Of a stretch of DNA of 9,499 bases, positions 1-5,751 are shown piece after piece (position 1 is the stretch's first letter; every line of letters begins with the position of its first letter). A program made the translations under genes and the position numbers. The DNA comes from Spirochaetaceae bacterium (lineage in GTDB: Bacteria > Spirochaetota > Spirochaetia > Treponematales > Rectinemataceae), in NCBI GenBank assembly GCA_016794765.1, contig JAEUJG010000198.1, positions 1 to 9,499 on the forward strand. Direction: 5' to 3'. The notes beneath the pieces are model-generated. The model had not been told where the DNA came from, made no database searches, and saw only the letters and a program-made list of their open reading frames with translations.

Positions 1-372
1 CGGCTTCGGGGCCTCGGCGGCCGGCTGGGGCGCGGTCGGGGCTGCGGCTCCGGTCAGGCCGACGGCGGGGGCCGTTCCCGAGGGCGCCGCGACGCCCGCG
101 CCGCCGCCCTGGATCTCCGCCGGCTTGTCGCCGAAGATCCCGATGATTTCGCCCTCGGCGCGGGGCGCCTCCAGGCTCGGCGCCGGGGGCGGCGCCTGGA
201 GGAAATCCTGGGGATCGACGGCCTTGGGGGCCGCGACGTTGCCGAGGGTGGCCGGCGCCGCGGCGCCGCCCTTTTGCGGCGCGAACAGGAACAGCCCCGC
301 TACGGCGAGGACGAGTATGAAGCCGCAGACCGCGGCGGAGATCCAGATCAGTTTCTTGTTGTCGCCGGACAT
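1..372 (-). CDS. Membrane-anchored Pro/Ala-rich protein, N-terminal part; possibly a SPOR-domain protein
   Basis: An open frame begins with ATG at 372 and stays open for 124 codons to the window edge, so the C-terminus is missing. The ATG has a strong ribosome binding site, GGGAGGGG at 379-386, 6 nt upstream. The protein opens MSGDNKK, followed by one hydrophobic segment at about residues 8-30 (LIWISAAVCGFILVLAVAGL and on), a typical uncleaved signal anchor. The rest is a low-complexity periplasmic-type region rich in Ala, Pro and Gly, with one more ordered patch, EGEIIGIFGDKP, at about 68-80. It lies 62 nt downstream of coaE on the same strand, so it is probably the next operon gene. From memory, treponemes carry a SPOR (peptidoglycan-binding) protein after polA-coaE, and this topology fits. 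No SPOR domain is visible here, so that name is inference. Confidence 0.72.
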   Translation of the reverse strand, partial: MSGDNKKLIWISAAVCGFILVLAVAGLFLFAPQKGGAAAPATLGNVAAPKAVDPQDFLQAPPPAPSLEAPRAEGEIIGIFGDKPAEIQGGGAGVAAPSGTAPAVGLTGAAAPTAPQPAAEAPKP

Positions 373-434
373 GGCGTGCCCCTCCCGGTGACGCCGCGGG
401 CTTTGGCTGGCCAGGGCGCGGCGCTCTAATCCTT

Positions 435-1067
435 TTACCGTATCGGCAGTCGCCGGGGCCGAATGTAGGCCTTTCGGCGCCCAAGCTCCGCGAGGGCCGC
501 GTCGACGGCGGCCTCGAGCTCCCCGAGGCCGGCCTTGTTCGCGATGAAGAGCACCGGCGCGCCGGCCGCGCGGCGCCGCTTCCAGAAGGAGCGCTGGCTC
601 CAAATGCGCTGGAGGGCGCGGCGCGCGCCGAGCCCGTCCCGCGCCTTCGCGCGGCGGAGCCGGAGAAGGAGGGGGGCGCGCACCTCCAGGATGGCCCCGC
701 AGCGGGCGGCCTCGGGCATCCGGTAGAGGAGGGCAGCGTTGAGGCAGACGTCGCGCCTCGCGGCCAGGGCGGGCTCGAGCCTGCCTTCGAGGATCTCGTA
801 GACGAGGGGGTGGACGATCGCCTCGAGGTCCGCGAGGCCCGCCGCGTCGCCGAAGACGAGGGCGCCGAGGGCGCGCCGGTCCACCTTGCCGCCGGCATCG
901 AGGGCGGCGGCGCCGAAGCGCGCCTCGACGGCGGCCTTGGCCCGCTCTGTCGCCAAGGCCTCGTGCCCGAGGCGGTCCAGGTCGAGGCAGAGGAAACCGC
1001 GCCGCTCGAGGACGCCGGCCGCCGCGTTCTTGCCGGCGCAGTAGCCGCCGGTCAGGCCGATGAGCAT
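435..1067 (-). CDS. coaE: Dephospho-CoA kinase
   Basis: This 210-residue protein, of normal length for the family, catalyses the last step of coenzyme A synthesis: ATP-dependent phosphorylation of the 3'-hydroxyl of dephospho-CoA in the cytoplasm. Visible motifs are the N-terminal P-loop LTGGYCAGKN (residues 5-14), DLDRLGHE (29-36, the DxD-H substrate/Mg region), LVFGDAAGLADLEAIVHP (70-87, matching the family's LVF...LE.I.HP block), and a basic lid-like stretch QRSFWKRRR (158-166). The P-loop ends GKN rather than the usual GKS/GKT. The C-terminus, from about 195, is very basic (GRRKAYIRPRRLPIR). The ATG at 1067 lies 10 nt after the polA stop with a G-rich ribosome binding site between them, so the two genes are very likely co-transcribed. 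Family assignment is firm; kinase activity with the altered P-loop is inferred from the other conserved blocks. Confidence 0.9.
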   Translation of the reverse strand: MLIGLTGGYCAGKNAAAGVLERRGFLCLDLDRLGHEALATERAKAAVEARFGAAALDAGGKVDRRALGALVFGDAAGLADLEAIVHPLVYEILEGRLEPALAARRDVCLNAALLYRMPEAARCGAILEVRAPLLLRLRRAKARDGLGARRALQRIWSQRSFWKRRRAAGAPVLFIANKAGLGELEAAVDAALAELGRRKAYIRPRRLPIR

Positions 1068-1077
1068 GCCCCGCCCC

Positions 1078-3891
1078 CTAGTGCATGTCGCCCCAGGAGG
1101 CGGCGGTCTCGACGCTGACGCGCAGCGGCACGGAGAGGGCGACCGCGGCCTCCATCTCGCGCCGCATGAGGGCGGCGACCGCCTCGGCCTCGTCCGCGGG
1201 CGCCTCGGCGATGAGTTCGTCGTGCACCTGGAGGAGGAGGCGGGCGCGCGGGCGCTCGGCGCGGAGCGCGCGGTCCACGCGGATCATCGCCACCTTCATG
1301 ATGTCGGCCGCCGTGCCCTGGATCGGCGAGTTGACCGCAACCCGCTCGGCCGCTTGCTTTTCGGTCTTGTTGCCCGAATTGATGGACGCGATCGGCCGCT
1401 TCCTGCCGAGGAGGGTGGTCGAGCCGCCCGTCCGCTCCGCCTCGGCGACGGCCGTCCGGATGAAGGCCGTCACGCCCGCGTAGGTCTGGAAGTAGGCGTC
1501 GATGAAGCCCTGGGCCTCGCCGCGCGGGATCTTGAGCTCGTTGGAGAGGCGGAAGGCGCTCATCCCGTAGATCACGCCGAAGTTGATCGTCTTGGCGATC
1601 CGGCGCCGCTCGGGGCTCACCTCCGCCTCCGGAACCTTGAAAATCAGGCTCGCCGTGCGCCGGTGGACGTCGACGTTTTCCCGGAAGGCCTTGGCGAGGC
1701 CCTCGTCGCCGGAGAGGTGGGCCAAGACGACGAGCTCGATCTGCGCGTAGTCGGCGGACACGAGGACCTGCCCCTCCTCGGCGACGAAGGCCTGCCGGAT
1801 GCGCCGCCCCTCCTCGTCGCGGATGGGGATGTTCTGCAGGTTGGGGTCGCGGCTCGAAAGGCGCCCCGTCGCGGTGCCCGCCTGCGCGTAGTGCGTGTGG
1901 ATCCTCCCGTCGCCCGCCTCCGCGAGTTCGGCCAGGGCCTCGACGTAGGTGCTCTTGAGCTTCGCGAGTCCCCGGTGCCGGAGGATGAGGGCGGGCACCG
2001 GGTCGAGGTCCGCGAGCTCCTCGAGGACGCTCGTGTCGGTGGAGAAGCCCGTCTTGGTCTTCTTGCCGGCGGGCAGCTTGCGCTCCACGAAGAGGATCTC
2101 CTGGAGCTGCTTGGTCGAGGCGATGTTGAACTCGCGGCCGACGAGGGCGTGGATCTCGCGCTCGATGGCGCCGAGGCGCGCCTCGAGCTCCAGGCCGAAG
2201 CCGCGGAGCTCCGGCGCCTTGACGCGGATCCCCGCGGCCTCCATGCCCGCCAGGATGGGCACGAGGGGCATCTCGACCTCGCGGAAGAGCTGGCCGAGGC
2301 CCTCCGCCTCGAGCCGCGGCGCGAAGAGCCGCCAGAGCCTGTAGGTCAGGTCGGCGTCTTCCGCCGCATATCGCGTCGCCTTCTCGACCGGGACGTCGGC
2401 GAAGGTGGCGCCCTTCGGCACCACTTCGGCGTACTCGAGGCCGCGGTAGGCGAGGTGCCGCTCCGCCAGGGCCTCCAGGCCGAAGCCGCCGGCCTCCGCG
2501 TCGAGCATCCAGGCCGCGACCATCGTGTCGAAAAGCCGGCACTCCATCCGCGCGCCGAAGCGGGCCATGACGGCGTAGTCGTACTTGACGTTCTGCCCGA
2601 CGAGGAGGGCCTCCTTGGCGGAGAAGAGCCGCGAGAGCTCGGCGCGCGCGGCCTCCGCGGGCATCCCCGCGCAGTCCGGCGCCCGGAGGGGCACGTAGCA
2701 GGCCGACTTGGGCCCGCAGGAAAGGCTGAAGCCCACCGGATTCGCCGAGCGCTCGTCGAGGGAATCCGTCTCGCAGTCGAAGGCGAAGGTTCCCGCCTTG
2801 AGGCAGCGGTCCACCCAGGCGGCCAGGGCGGCGGGATCCGTCACCGTTTCGTAGCTTCCCTCGCCGGCGAGCTCGGGCGGCGGCGAGGCCGGGCCGGCCT
2901 CCGCGGGCGCCGCTTGGGCGCCGGCCGGAGTTCCGTGGGCGGCGCCGGCGGTCGCGGGCGGCGCGGCCGAAGGCGCGCCCGTCGGCCGCGGCGGGGGCGC
3001 CGCGTCGAAGAGCTCCGCACCGGCCTCGCGGGCGTTCGCGACCAGGCTCCGCATCCCCTCCCGGAGGAAGATCGGATTCGCGGCGCGGCGGTCGGGCGCG
3101 CCGATCTCGAGCTCGTCGAGCGACGCGATGCCGAGGGGCACGTCCGTGGCGAGGGTGATGAGCCGCTTGGAGAGCTCGGCGCTCGCGCGACCCGCCTCGA
3201 GCTTCTTGCGGAGGCTTTCGGGCTTCACCTCGGCGAGCCGGGCGTAGATCTCGTCGACCCCCGGGAACTCGGCCAGGAGCTTCTGCGCCGTCTTGTCGCC
3301 GATGCCCGCCACGCCGGGGATGTTGTCCGAGGCGTCGCCGGTGAGCGTCAGGTAGTCGAGGATGCGTTCGGGGCCGACGCCCCATTCGGCCAGGACCTCG
3401 TCGGGGCCGTAGGGACGGTAGGCGAAATTGGAGTCGGGCCTCAAGGCCTTGACGGGCCCGCCGACCAGCTGGAGGAGGTCCTTGTCGCCGGAGACGATCC
3501 AGCACTCGCGGCCCTCGGCCCGGCAGCGCTCGGCCAGGGTCGCGATGAGGTCGTCGGCCTCGTAGCCGTTCGCCCGGAGGAGGGGGAGCTTGAGGGCGCG
3601 CAGGATCTCCTCGACGAGGGGCACCTGGGCATGGAGGTCCTCCGGCGTCTTCTGGCGCGTCGCCTTGTACTCGGGGTACATCTCGTGGCGGAAGGTCGGA
3701 CCCTTGGGATCGAAGACCGCGGCGAAGGCCGCCGGGCCGCGCTCGTCGAAGAGGGAGAAGAGGAAGCGGAAGAAGCCGAAGGCCGCGGAGACGTTTTCGC
3801 CCGCCGCGTTCCGCAAGGGGCGCGACATGAAGGCGAAGTAGGCGCGGTAGATGAAGGCGTAGGAATCGAGGAGGTACAGGGGGGGCTTCAT
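1078..3891 (-). CDS. polA: DNA polymerase I (5'-3' exonuclease, 3'-5' exonuclease, polymerase)
   Basis: The 937-residue protein has the full three-domain PolA layout, for Okazaki-fragment maturation and gap-filling repair. The 5'-3' exonuclease (about 1-295) shows D9, D61, EADD (111-114), SGDKD (134-138), TGDASDN (184-190) and the helix-hairpin-helix IPGVAGIGDKTAQKLL. An Ala/Pro-rich linker spans about 297-345. The 3'-5' exonuclease (about 346-530) keeps its metal ligands: FDCETDSLD (D372, E374), NVKYD (434-438) and YAAED (508-512), so proofreading should be active. The polymerase part shows motif A SADYAQIEL (D713), the O-helix RRIAKTINFGVIYG (763-776, F771) and motif C QVHDE (D891). Motif A reads IELV where IELR is usual. 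I chose the ATG at 3891 because homologues begin close to LYLLD. Its ribosome binding site is weak (GGTGG), and a TTG at 3927 with GGGGGAG just upstream is a possible alternative adding 12 residues. Confidence 0.96.
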   Translation of the reverse strand: MKPPLYLLDSYAFIYRAYFAFMSRPLRNAAGENVSAAFGFFRFLFSLFDERGPAAFAAVFDPKGPTFRHEMYPEYKATRQKTPEDLHAQVPLVEEILRALKLPLLRANGYEADDLIATLAERCRAEGRECWIVSGDKDLLQLVGGPVKALRPDSNFAYRPYGPDEVLAEWGVGPERILDYLTLTGDASDNIPGVAGIGDKTAQKLLAEFPGVDEIYARLAEVKPESLRKKLEAGRASAELSKRLITLATDVPLGIASLDELEIGAPDRRAANPIFLREGMRSLVANAREAGAELFDAAPPPRPTGAPSAAPPATAGAAHGTPAGAQAAPAEAGPASPPPELAGEGSYETVTDPAALAAWVDRCLKAGTFAFDCETDSLDERSANPVGFSLSCGPKSACYVPLRAPDCAGMPAEAARAELSRLFSAKEALLVGQNVKYDYAVMARFGARMECRLFDTMVAAWMLDAEAGGFGLEALAERHLAYRGLEYAEVVPKGATFADVPVEKATRYAAEDADLTYRLWRLFAPRLEAEGLGQLFREVEMPLVPILAGMEAAGIRVKAPELRGFGLELEARLGAIEREIHALVGREFNIASTKQLQEILFVERKLPAGKKTKTGFSTDTSVLEELADLDPVPALILRHRGLAKLKSTYVEALAELAEAGDGRIHTHYAQAGTATGRLSSRDPNLQNIPIRDEEGRRIRQAFVAEEGQVLVSADYAQIELVVLAHLSGDEGLAKAFRENVDVHRRTASLIFKVPEAEVSPERRRIAKTINFGVIYGMSAFRLSNELKIPRGEAQGFIDAYFQTYAGVTAFIRTAVAEAERTGGSTTLLGRKRPIASINSGNKTEKQAAERVAVNSPIQGTAADIMKVAMIRVDRALRAERPRARLLLQVHDELIAEAPADEAEAVAALMRREMEAAVALSVPLRVSVETAASWGDMH

Positions 3892-3914
3892 GCCACCGAG
3901 AATAGCGGCTTTGC

Positions 3915-3938
3915 CCGGGGCGCGCAATGCTCCCCCGG
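3915..3938 (-). promoter_or_regulatory. Small intercistronic inverted repeat between the flgN-like gene and polA
   Basis: CCGGGG at 3915-3920 and CCCCGG at 3933-3938 can pair as a 6-bp GC stem with a 12-nt loop in the 48-nt gap between the flgN-like stop and the polA ATG. There is no T-run after it, so it does not look like a terminator. It contains the alternative TTG start codon of polA in its loop. In a genome this GC-rich such a short stem can arise by chance. Confidence 0.25.
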
Positions 3939-3939
3939 C

Positions 3940-4410
3940 TCAGCCCTTGATGTCGAGGAGGCTGCCGCCGCCTTCGCCGGCGTAGACGGACTTGCGGGCG
4001 GCCAGGGGATTGCGGAGGTTGACGATCTCGCTGCGGAGGGTTTCCATGCGCCGCTTGAGGAGGGCGCGGTTCTCCTCGTTGCGCTTCAGCACCTCGCCGT
4101 GGAGGTCGTTGAGGGAGCTCCGTAGCTCGGCGACCTCGAGGGGCGCCGATTCGGTGGGGTAGGCCGCGCGGTAGAGGTCCTCGAGGGGATCGATGACCTT
4201 CTGGAAGGTGAAGATCTCGGAGACGATCTCCTCCTCGAGCTCGACGTGGGCCACGAGGCGGTCGACGTCGCCGGACTCGATGTCCTTCTTCTCATGGTCG
4301 AGGACGAGGAGGTAGCGCTCGAATTTGCCGCGCTGCTGGAGGAGCAGTTCGCGGAAGCGCCGAAGCACGGCCGCCCGTCGCTCGAACTCCTCACCACGGT
4401 CGACCGCCAT
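3940..4410 (-). CDS. FlgN-like flagellar export chaperone
   Basis: This 156-residue, highly charged, mostly helical protein has no signal peptide or membrane segment. Long heptad-like stretches (about 8-80 and 92-133) suggest an antiparallel coiled-coil bundle, as in FlgN, the cytosolic chaperone that delivers the hook-filament junction proteins FlgK and FlgL to the flagellar export apparatus. The C-terminus is distinct: NPLAARKSVYAGEGGGSLLDIKG-like, with a flexible Gly run before a hydrophobic LLDIKG tail. The gene starts 13 nt after the fliS stop, with GGGAAG as ribosome binding site, and ends 48 nt before the polA ATG. Its place next to fliS supports a flagellar chaperone role. The FlgN name rests on size, helical character and neighbourhood; the sequence is too divergent to prove by eye, and another flagellar chaperone is possible. 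Confidence 0.75.
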   Translation of the reverse strand: MAVDRGEEFERRAAVLRRFRELLLQQRGKFERYLLVLDHEKKDIESGDVDRLVAHVELEEEIVSEIFTFQKVIDPLEDLYRAAYPTESAPLEVAELRSSLNDLHGEVLKRNEENRALLKRRMETLRSEIVNLRNPLAARKSVYAGEGGGSLLDIKG

Positions 4411-4423
4411 CGGACGCTTCCCG

Positions 4424-4858
4424 CTAGCCCGCGATGTTGACGCCGACGGGCGAGGCCGAACCGGAGCCGCCGACCTTCGCCGCCGCCTCCACCCAGGCCC
4501 CGCGGAGCTCCGCGAGGAGGTTCCTGACGGCCACGACGCGGGTCGCTTCCTTGGACAGGTTCGCCTCGAGGAGCTCGCGGCCGAACCAGACGTAGATGGC
4601 GAAGAGGTTCTGGGCTATCTCGCCGCCGGCGTCGAAATCCAGGCTCGCCATCAGTTCGGTGACGATGTCCTGGGCCTTGCCGAGGGCCTTGTTGATCTTT
4701 TCGATGTGCTGCGGATTCTTCTTCACGTCGTTCCCGAGGAGTTCGACGGCGATATCGCACTGCTTCACCGCCTCGTCGTACAGCATGACGACGAGCTGAG
4801 CGGGGCTCGCGGTCTTGACGCGGGTCTCTCTGTAGGCTGCGAGCGGATTGGCGTTCAT
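4424..4858 (-). CDS. fliS: Flagellar export chaperone FliS
   Basis: FliS is a cytosolic helical-bundle chaperone that binds the disordered C-terminus of flagellin, stops early polymerisation, and hands flagellin to FlhA at the export gate. The 144-residue product has the family hallmark at its N-terminus: NPLAAYRETRVKTASPAQLV (4-23) followed by VMLYDEAVKQC (24-34), matching the Y..T.V.TA.P..L..MLYD pattern. Further helices include KINKALGKAQDIVTELMASL (54-73) and NLFAIYVWFGRELLEANLSK (84-103). The C-terminal 20 or so residues (GGSGSASPVGVNIAG) are a flexible tail longer than in short FliS proteins. The ATG at 4858 has GGGAAGGA about 5 nt upstream. FliS implies a flagellated organism. It heads a tight minus-strand run with the FlgN-like gene, polA and coaE. 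Confidence 0.95.
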   Translation of the reverse strand: MNANPLAAYRETRVKTASPAQLVVMLYDEAVKQCDIAVELLGNDVKKNPQHIEKINKALGKAQDIVTELMASLDFDAGGEIAQNLFAIYVWFGRELLEANLSKEATRVVAVRNLLAELRGAWVEAAAKVGGSGSASPVGVNIAG

Positions 4859-4923
4859 TCCGGTCCTTCCCTCCCCTTGAGTCTAGCTCGATTTTCGGCG
4901 GCGGGCCGCCCCCGCTTGAGGGC

Positions 4924-4943
4924 AAAAGGCTCGCCGCGGAGCC
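4924..4943 (-). terminator. Weak rho-independent terminator candidate between the J-domain gene and fliS
   Basis: On the minus strand GGCTC, a 6-nt loop (CGCGGC) and GAGCC are followed at once by TTTT. It lies about 50 nt after the J-domain stop, in the 134-nt gap before fliS. The stem is only 5 bp and the T-run only four, so termination would be partial at best. I found no convincing promoter between it and fliS, so read-through from the J-domain promoter remains possible. Confidence 0.3.
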
Positions 4944-4992
4944 GGCGGGCCGCGGGGTACGGCTTTGGCCGCCTCCCCGGCGCGCCGGTTTC

Positions 4993-5469
4993 CTAGCCTT
5001 CCGCGGGGAGTTTTCCCGTCGTCGACCAGGTCTCGATGAGCTGGTAGGCGGCGTTGATCTTGGCGGAAAGTTCCGTTGCGCGCTTCTGGCGCTCGGGGCT
5101 GTCGTTGTTGCGGTCGGGGTGATGCTGCATCAGGAGCTTTTTGTAGGCGGCCTTGACCTGCGGAAAGGGCGTGCCGAAGGCGAGCCCCATGGTCTTGTAG
5201 GCTTCCACGAGGCGGGGAGGCGGCCCGGCGGGTGAGGCTCCCGCGCCGCCGGCCTGGGCCCGCGCCCGCGCTTCGCGCTCGCGCCGCTCCCGCTCGCGTT
5301 CCTTGGCCTCGGTCGCGGTGCGGTCGCGGTCCAGGAAGTCGTCGAGCTCGCTCATGGCGGAGTCGAGGTCGGGATCACCGTAGGAACCATGGCTCCTCGA
5401 GGCCTCGCCGGCCTCGGGGGTGACCCAGGATTTGAACAAACGCTCGAAACGGTCGAAGATTTGATCCAA
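4993..5469 (-). CDS. Small J-domain (DnaJ-like) co-chaperone with C-terminal J domain
   Basis: The 158-residue product carries a J domain at its C-terminal end (about 86-150): AYKTMGLAFGTPFPQVKAAY, then KKLLMQHHPDRNN with the essential HPD at 117-119, then AKINAAYQLIETW. J domains stimulate ATP hydrolysis by DnaK/Hsp70. There is no G/F region, zinc finger or substrate-binding domain, so it is a class III J protein, probably targeting DnaK to a specific client. The N-terminus (MDQIFDRFERLFKSW) is an amphipathic helix, followed by an acidic stretch and a run of Glu/Arg (about 52-70) that reads as a charged single helix. The start is TTG at 5469 rather than ATG: AAGGGAAGAG lies just upstream, and the next ATG (residue 39) would remove the amphipathic helix. 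Client and process are unknown; adjacency to flagellar chaperone genes is suggestive only. Confidence 0.88.
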   Translation of the reverse strand: MDQIFDRFERLFKSWVTPEAGEASRSHGSYGDPDLDSAMSELDDFLDRDRTATEAKERERERREREARARAQAGGAGASPAGPPPRLVEAYKTMGLAFGTPFPQVKAAYKKLLMQHHPDRNNDSPERQKRATELSAKINAAYQLIETWSTTGKLPAEG

Positions 5470-5491
5470 GTGCTCTTCCCTTTAGGACTTT

Positions 5492-5520
5492 ACTCTATCG
5501 GAACCGCACCCGCTATTCAA
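5492..5520 (-). promoter_or_regulatory. Sigma-70-type promoter for the J-domain gene
   Basis: On the minus strand TTGAAT (5515-5520) and TAGAGT (5492-5497) are separated by exactly 17 nt, each matching four of six consensus bases. The -10 box ends 22 nt before the TTG start of the J-domain gene, leaving room for a short leader that holds the ribosome binding site. Spacing and position support it; the match is moderate. Confidence 0.5.
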
Positions 5521-5603
5521 GCCGCCTCAAGGACGGCAGGGGCCGGCGCGCCGCTTCTTTGCGTAAAAACCGATAAAATGACTAATTTCTACAGAGATAG
5601 GGG

Positions 5604-5666
5604 AATAGCCTCGGCCGGCCGGGCCGGCCGGGCCGGGAGGGGGTCCGCAAACCGGCCCCGGCTATT
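5604..5666. repeat. Long interrupted inverted repeat with GGCCGGCCG tandem units
   Basis: AATAGCC (5604-5610) pairs with GGCTATT (5660-5666). After a 2x2 internal loop, GGCCGG (5613-5618) pairs with CCGGCC (5652-5657), giving 13 bp in total. The apex (5619-5651) includes most of a tandem 9-mer, GGCCGGCCG repeated twice with a partial third copy (5613-5637). No T-run follows on either strand, so it is not a standard terminator. It could be a structured RNA leader, a protein-binding site or a short interspersed repeat. Confidence 0.55.
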
Positions 5667-5694
5667 GCCGCGTCGGCCGTTCTCGGTGTATGGC
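5665..5694 (+). promoter_or_regulatory. Weak promoter candidate for psuKG
   Basis: TTGCCG (5665-5670) and TATGGC (5689-5694) are 18 nt apart, with four and three consensus matches. Initiation near 5701 would give a leader of about 50 nt that contains the 5720-5737 dyad. The -35 box overlaps the last bases of the long inverted repeat. The match is poor and the call rests mainly on position. Confidence 0.28.
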
Positions 5695-5719
5695 TAGCAC
5701 TTCCGTCTTATCGGCGGCA

Positions 5720-5737
5720 GGGATCCCCGTGGATCCC
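5720..5737 (+). promoter_or_regulatory. Perfect 7-bp dyad upstream of psuK, operator or leader hairpin
   Basis: GGGATCC and GGATCCC flank a 4-nt spacer (CCGT). The right arm ends 3 nt before the psuK ribosome binding site AGGGGGG (5741-5747), and the start codon is at 5752. As DNA the 18-bp dyad could bind a dimeric repressor. As RNA it is a stable tetraloop hairpin next to the ribosome binding site. Either could control psuKG; no regulator gene is visible in the window. Confidence 0.5.
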
Positions 5738-5751
5738 GCGAGGGGGGAATC

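Larger units (their letters stand above)
5470..5751. other. Divergent intergenic region between the J-domain gene and psuK
   Basis: These 282 nt separate two divergently transcribed genes and contain no credible coding frame. From left to right they hold the J-domain promoter, a markedly AT-rich patch at about 5557-5600 (GCGTAAAAACCGATAAAATG and following), a GC-only tandem run and long inverted repeat at 5604-5666, a weak rightward promoter candidate at 5665-5694, a perfect 7-bp dyad at 5720-5737, and the psuK ribosome binding site at 5741-5747. No tRNA, CRISPR or mobile-element end was recognised. Confidence 0.7.

Noticed and set aside
392..423. Possible 7-bp stem (CGCCGCG/CGCGGCG) between coaE and the left-edge gene
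   Set aside because: It has an 18-nt loop, no T-run and only G and C in the stem. It is too weak to call a terminator or regulatory element.
1052..3505. An 817-codon minus-strand frame overlapping polA and the coaE start
   Set aside because: It is in a shifted frame of polA, very rich in Arg, Pro and Gly, and has no recognisable domain. It is a shadow of the real gene.
1060..4125. A 1021-codon open frame on the plus strand opposite polA
   Set aside because: It lies antisense to an unmistakable, fully motif-bearing polA. The composition (Arg, Gly, Glu, Leu, Asp, Val runs without motifs) is what extreme GC bias gives on the opposite strand.
4086..4925. A 279-codon minus-strand frame covering fliS and part of the flgN-like gene
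   Set aside because: It is another reading frame of two recognised genes, with Arg/Ser-rich content and no motif.
4977..4988. 12-nt palindrome CCGGCGCGCCGG after the J-domain stop, considered as a terminator
   Set aside because: It has no loop and no T-run, and GC-only palindromes of this size are expected in this composition.
5708..5715. GCCGATAA on the minus strand, an exact match to the flagellar sigma-28 -10 box
   Set aside because: No TAAA lies about 15 nt upstream, and the site is about 240 nt from the J-domain gene with a better promoter in between. Probably chance.
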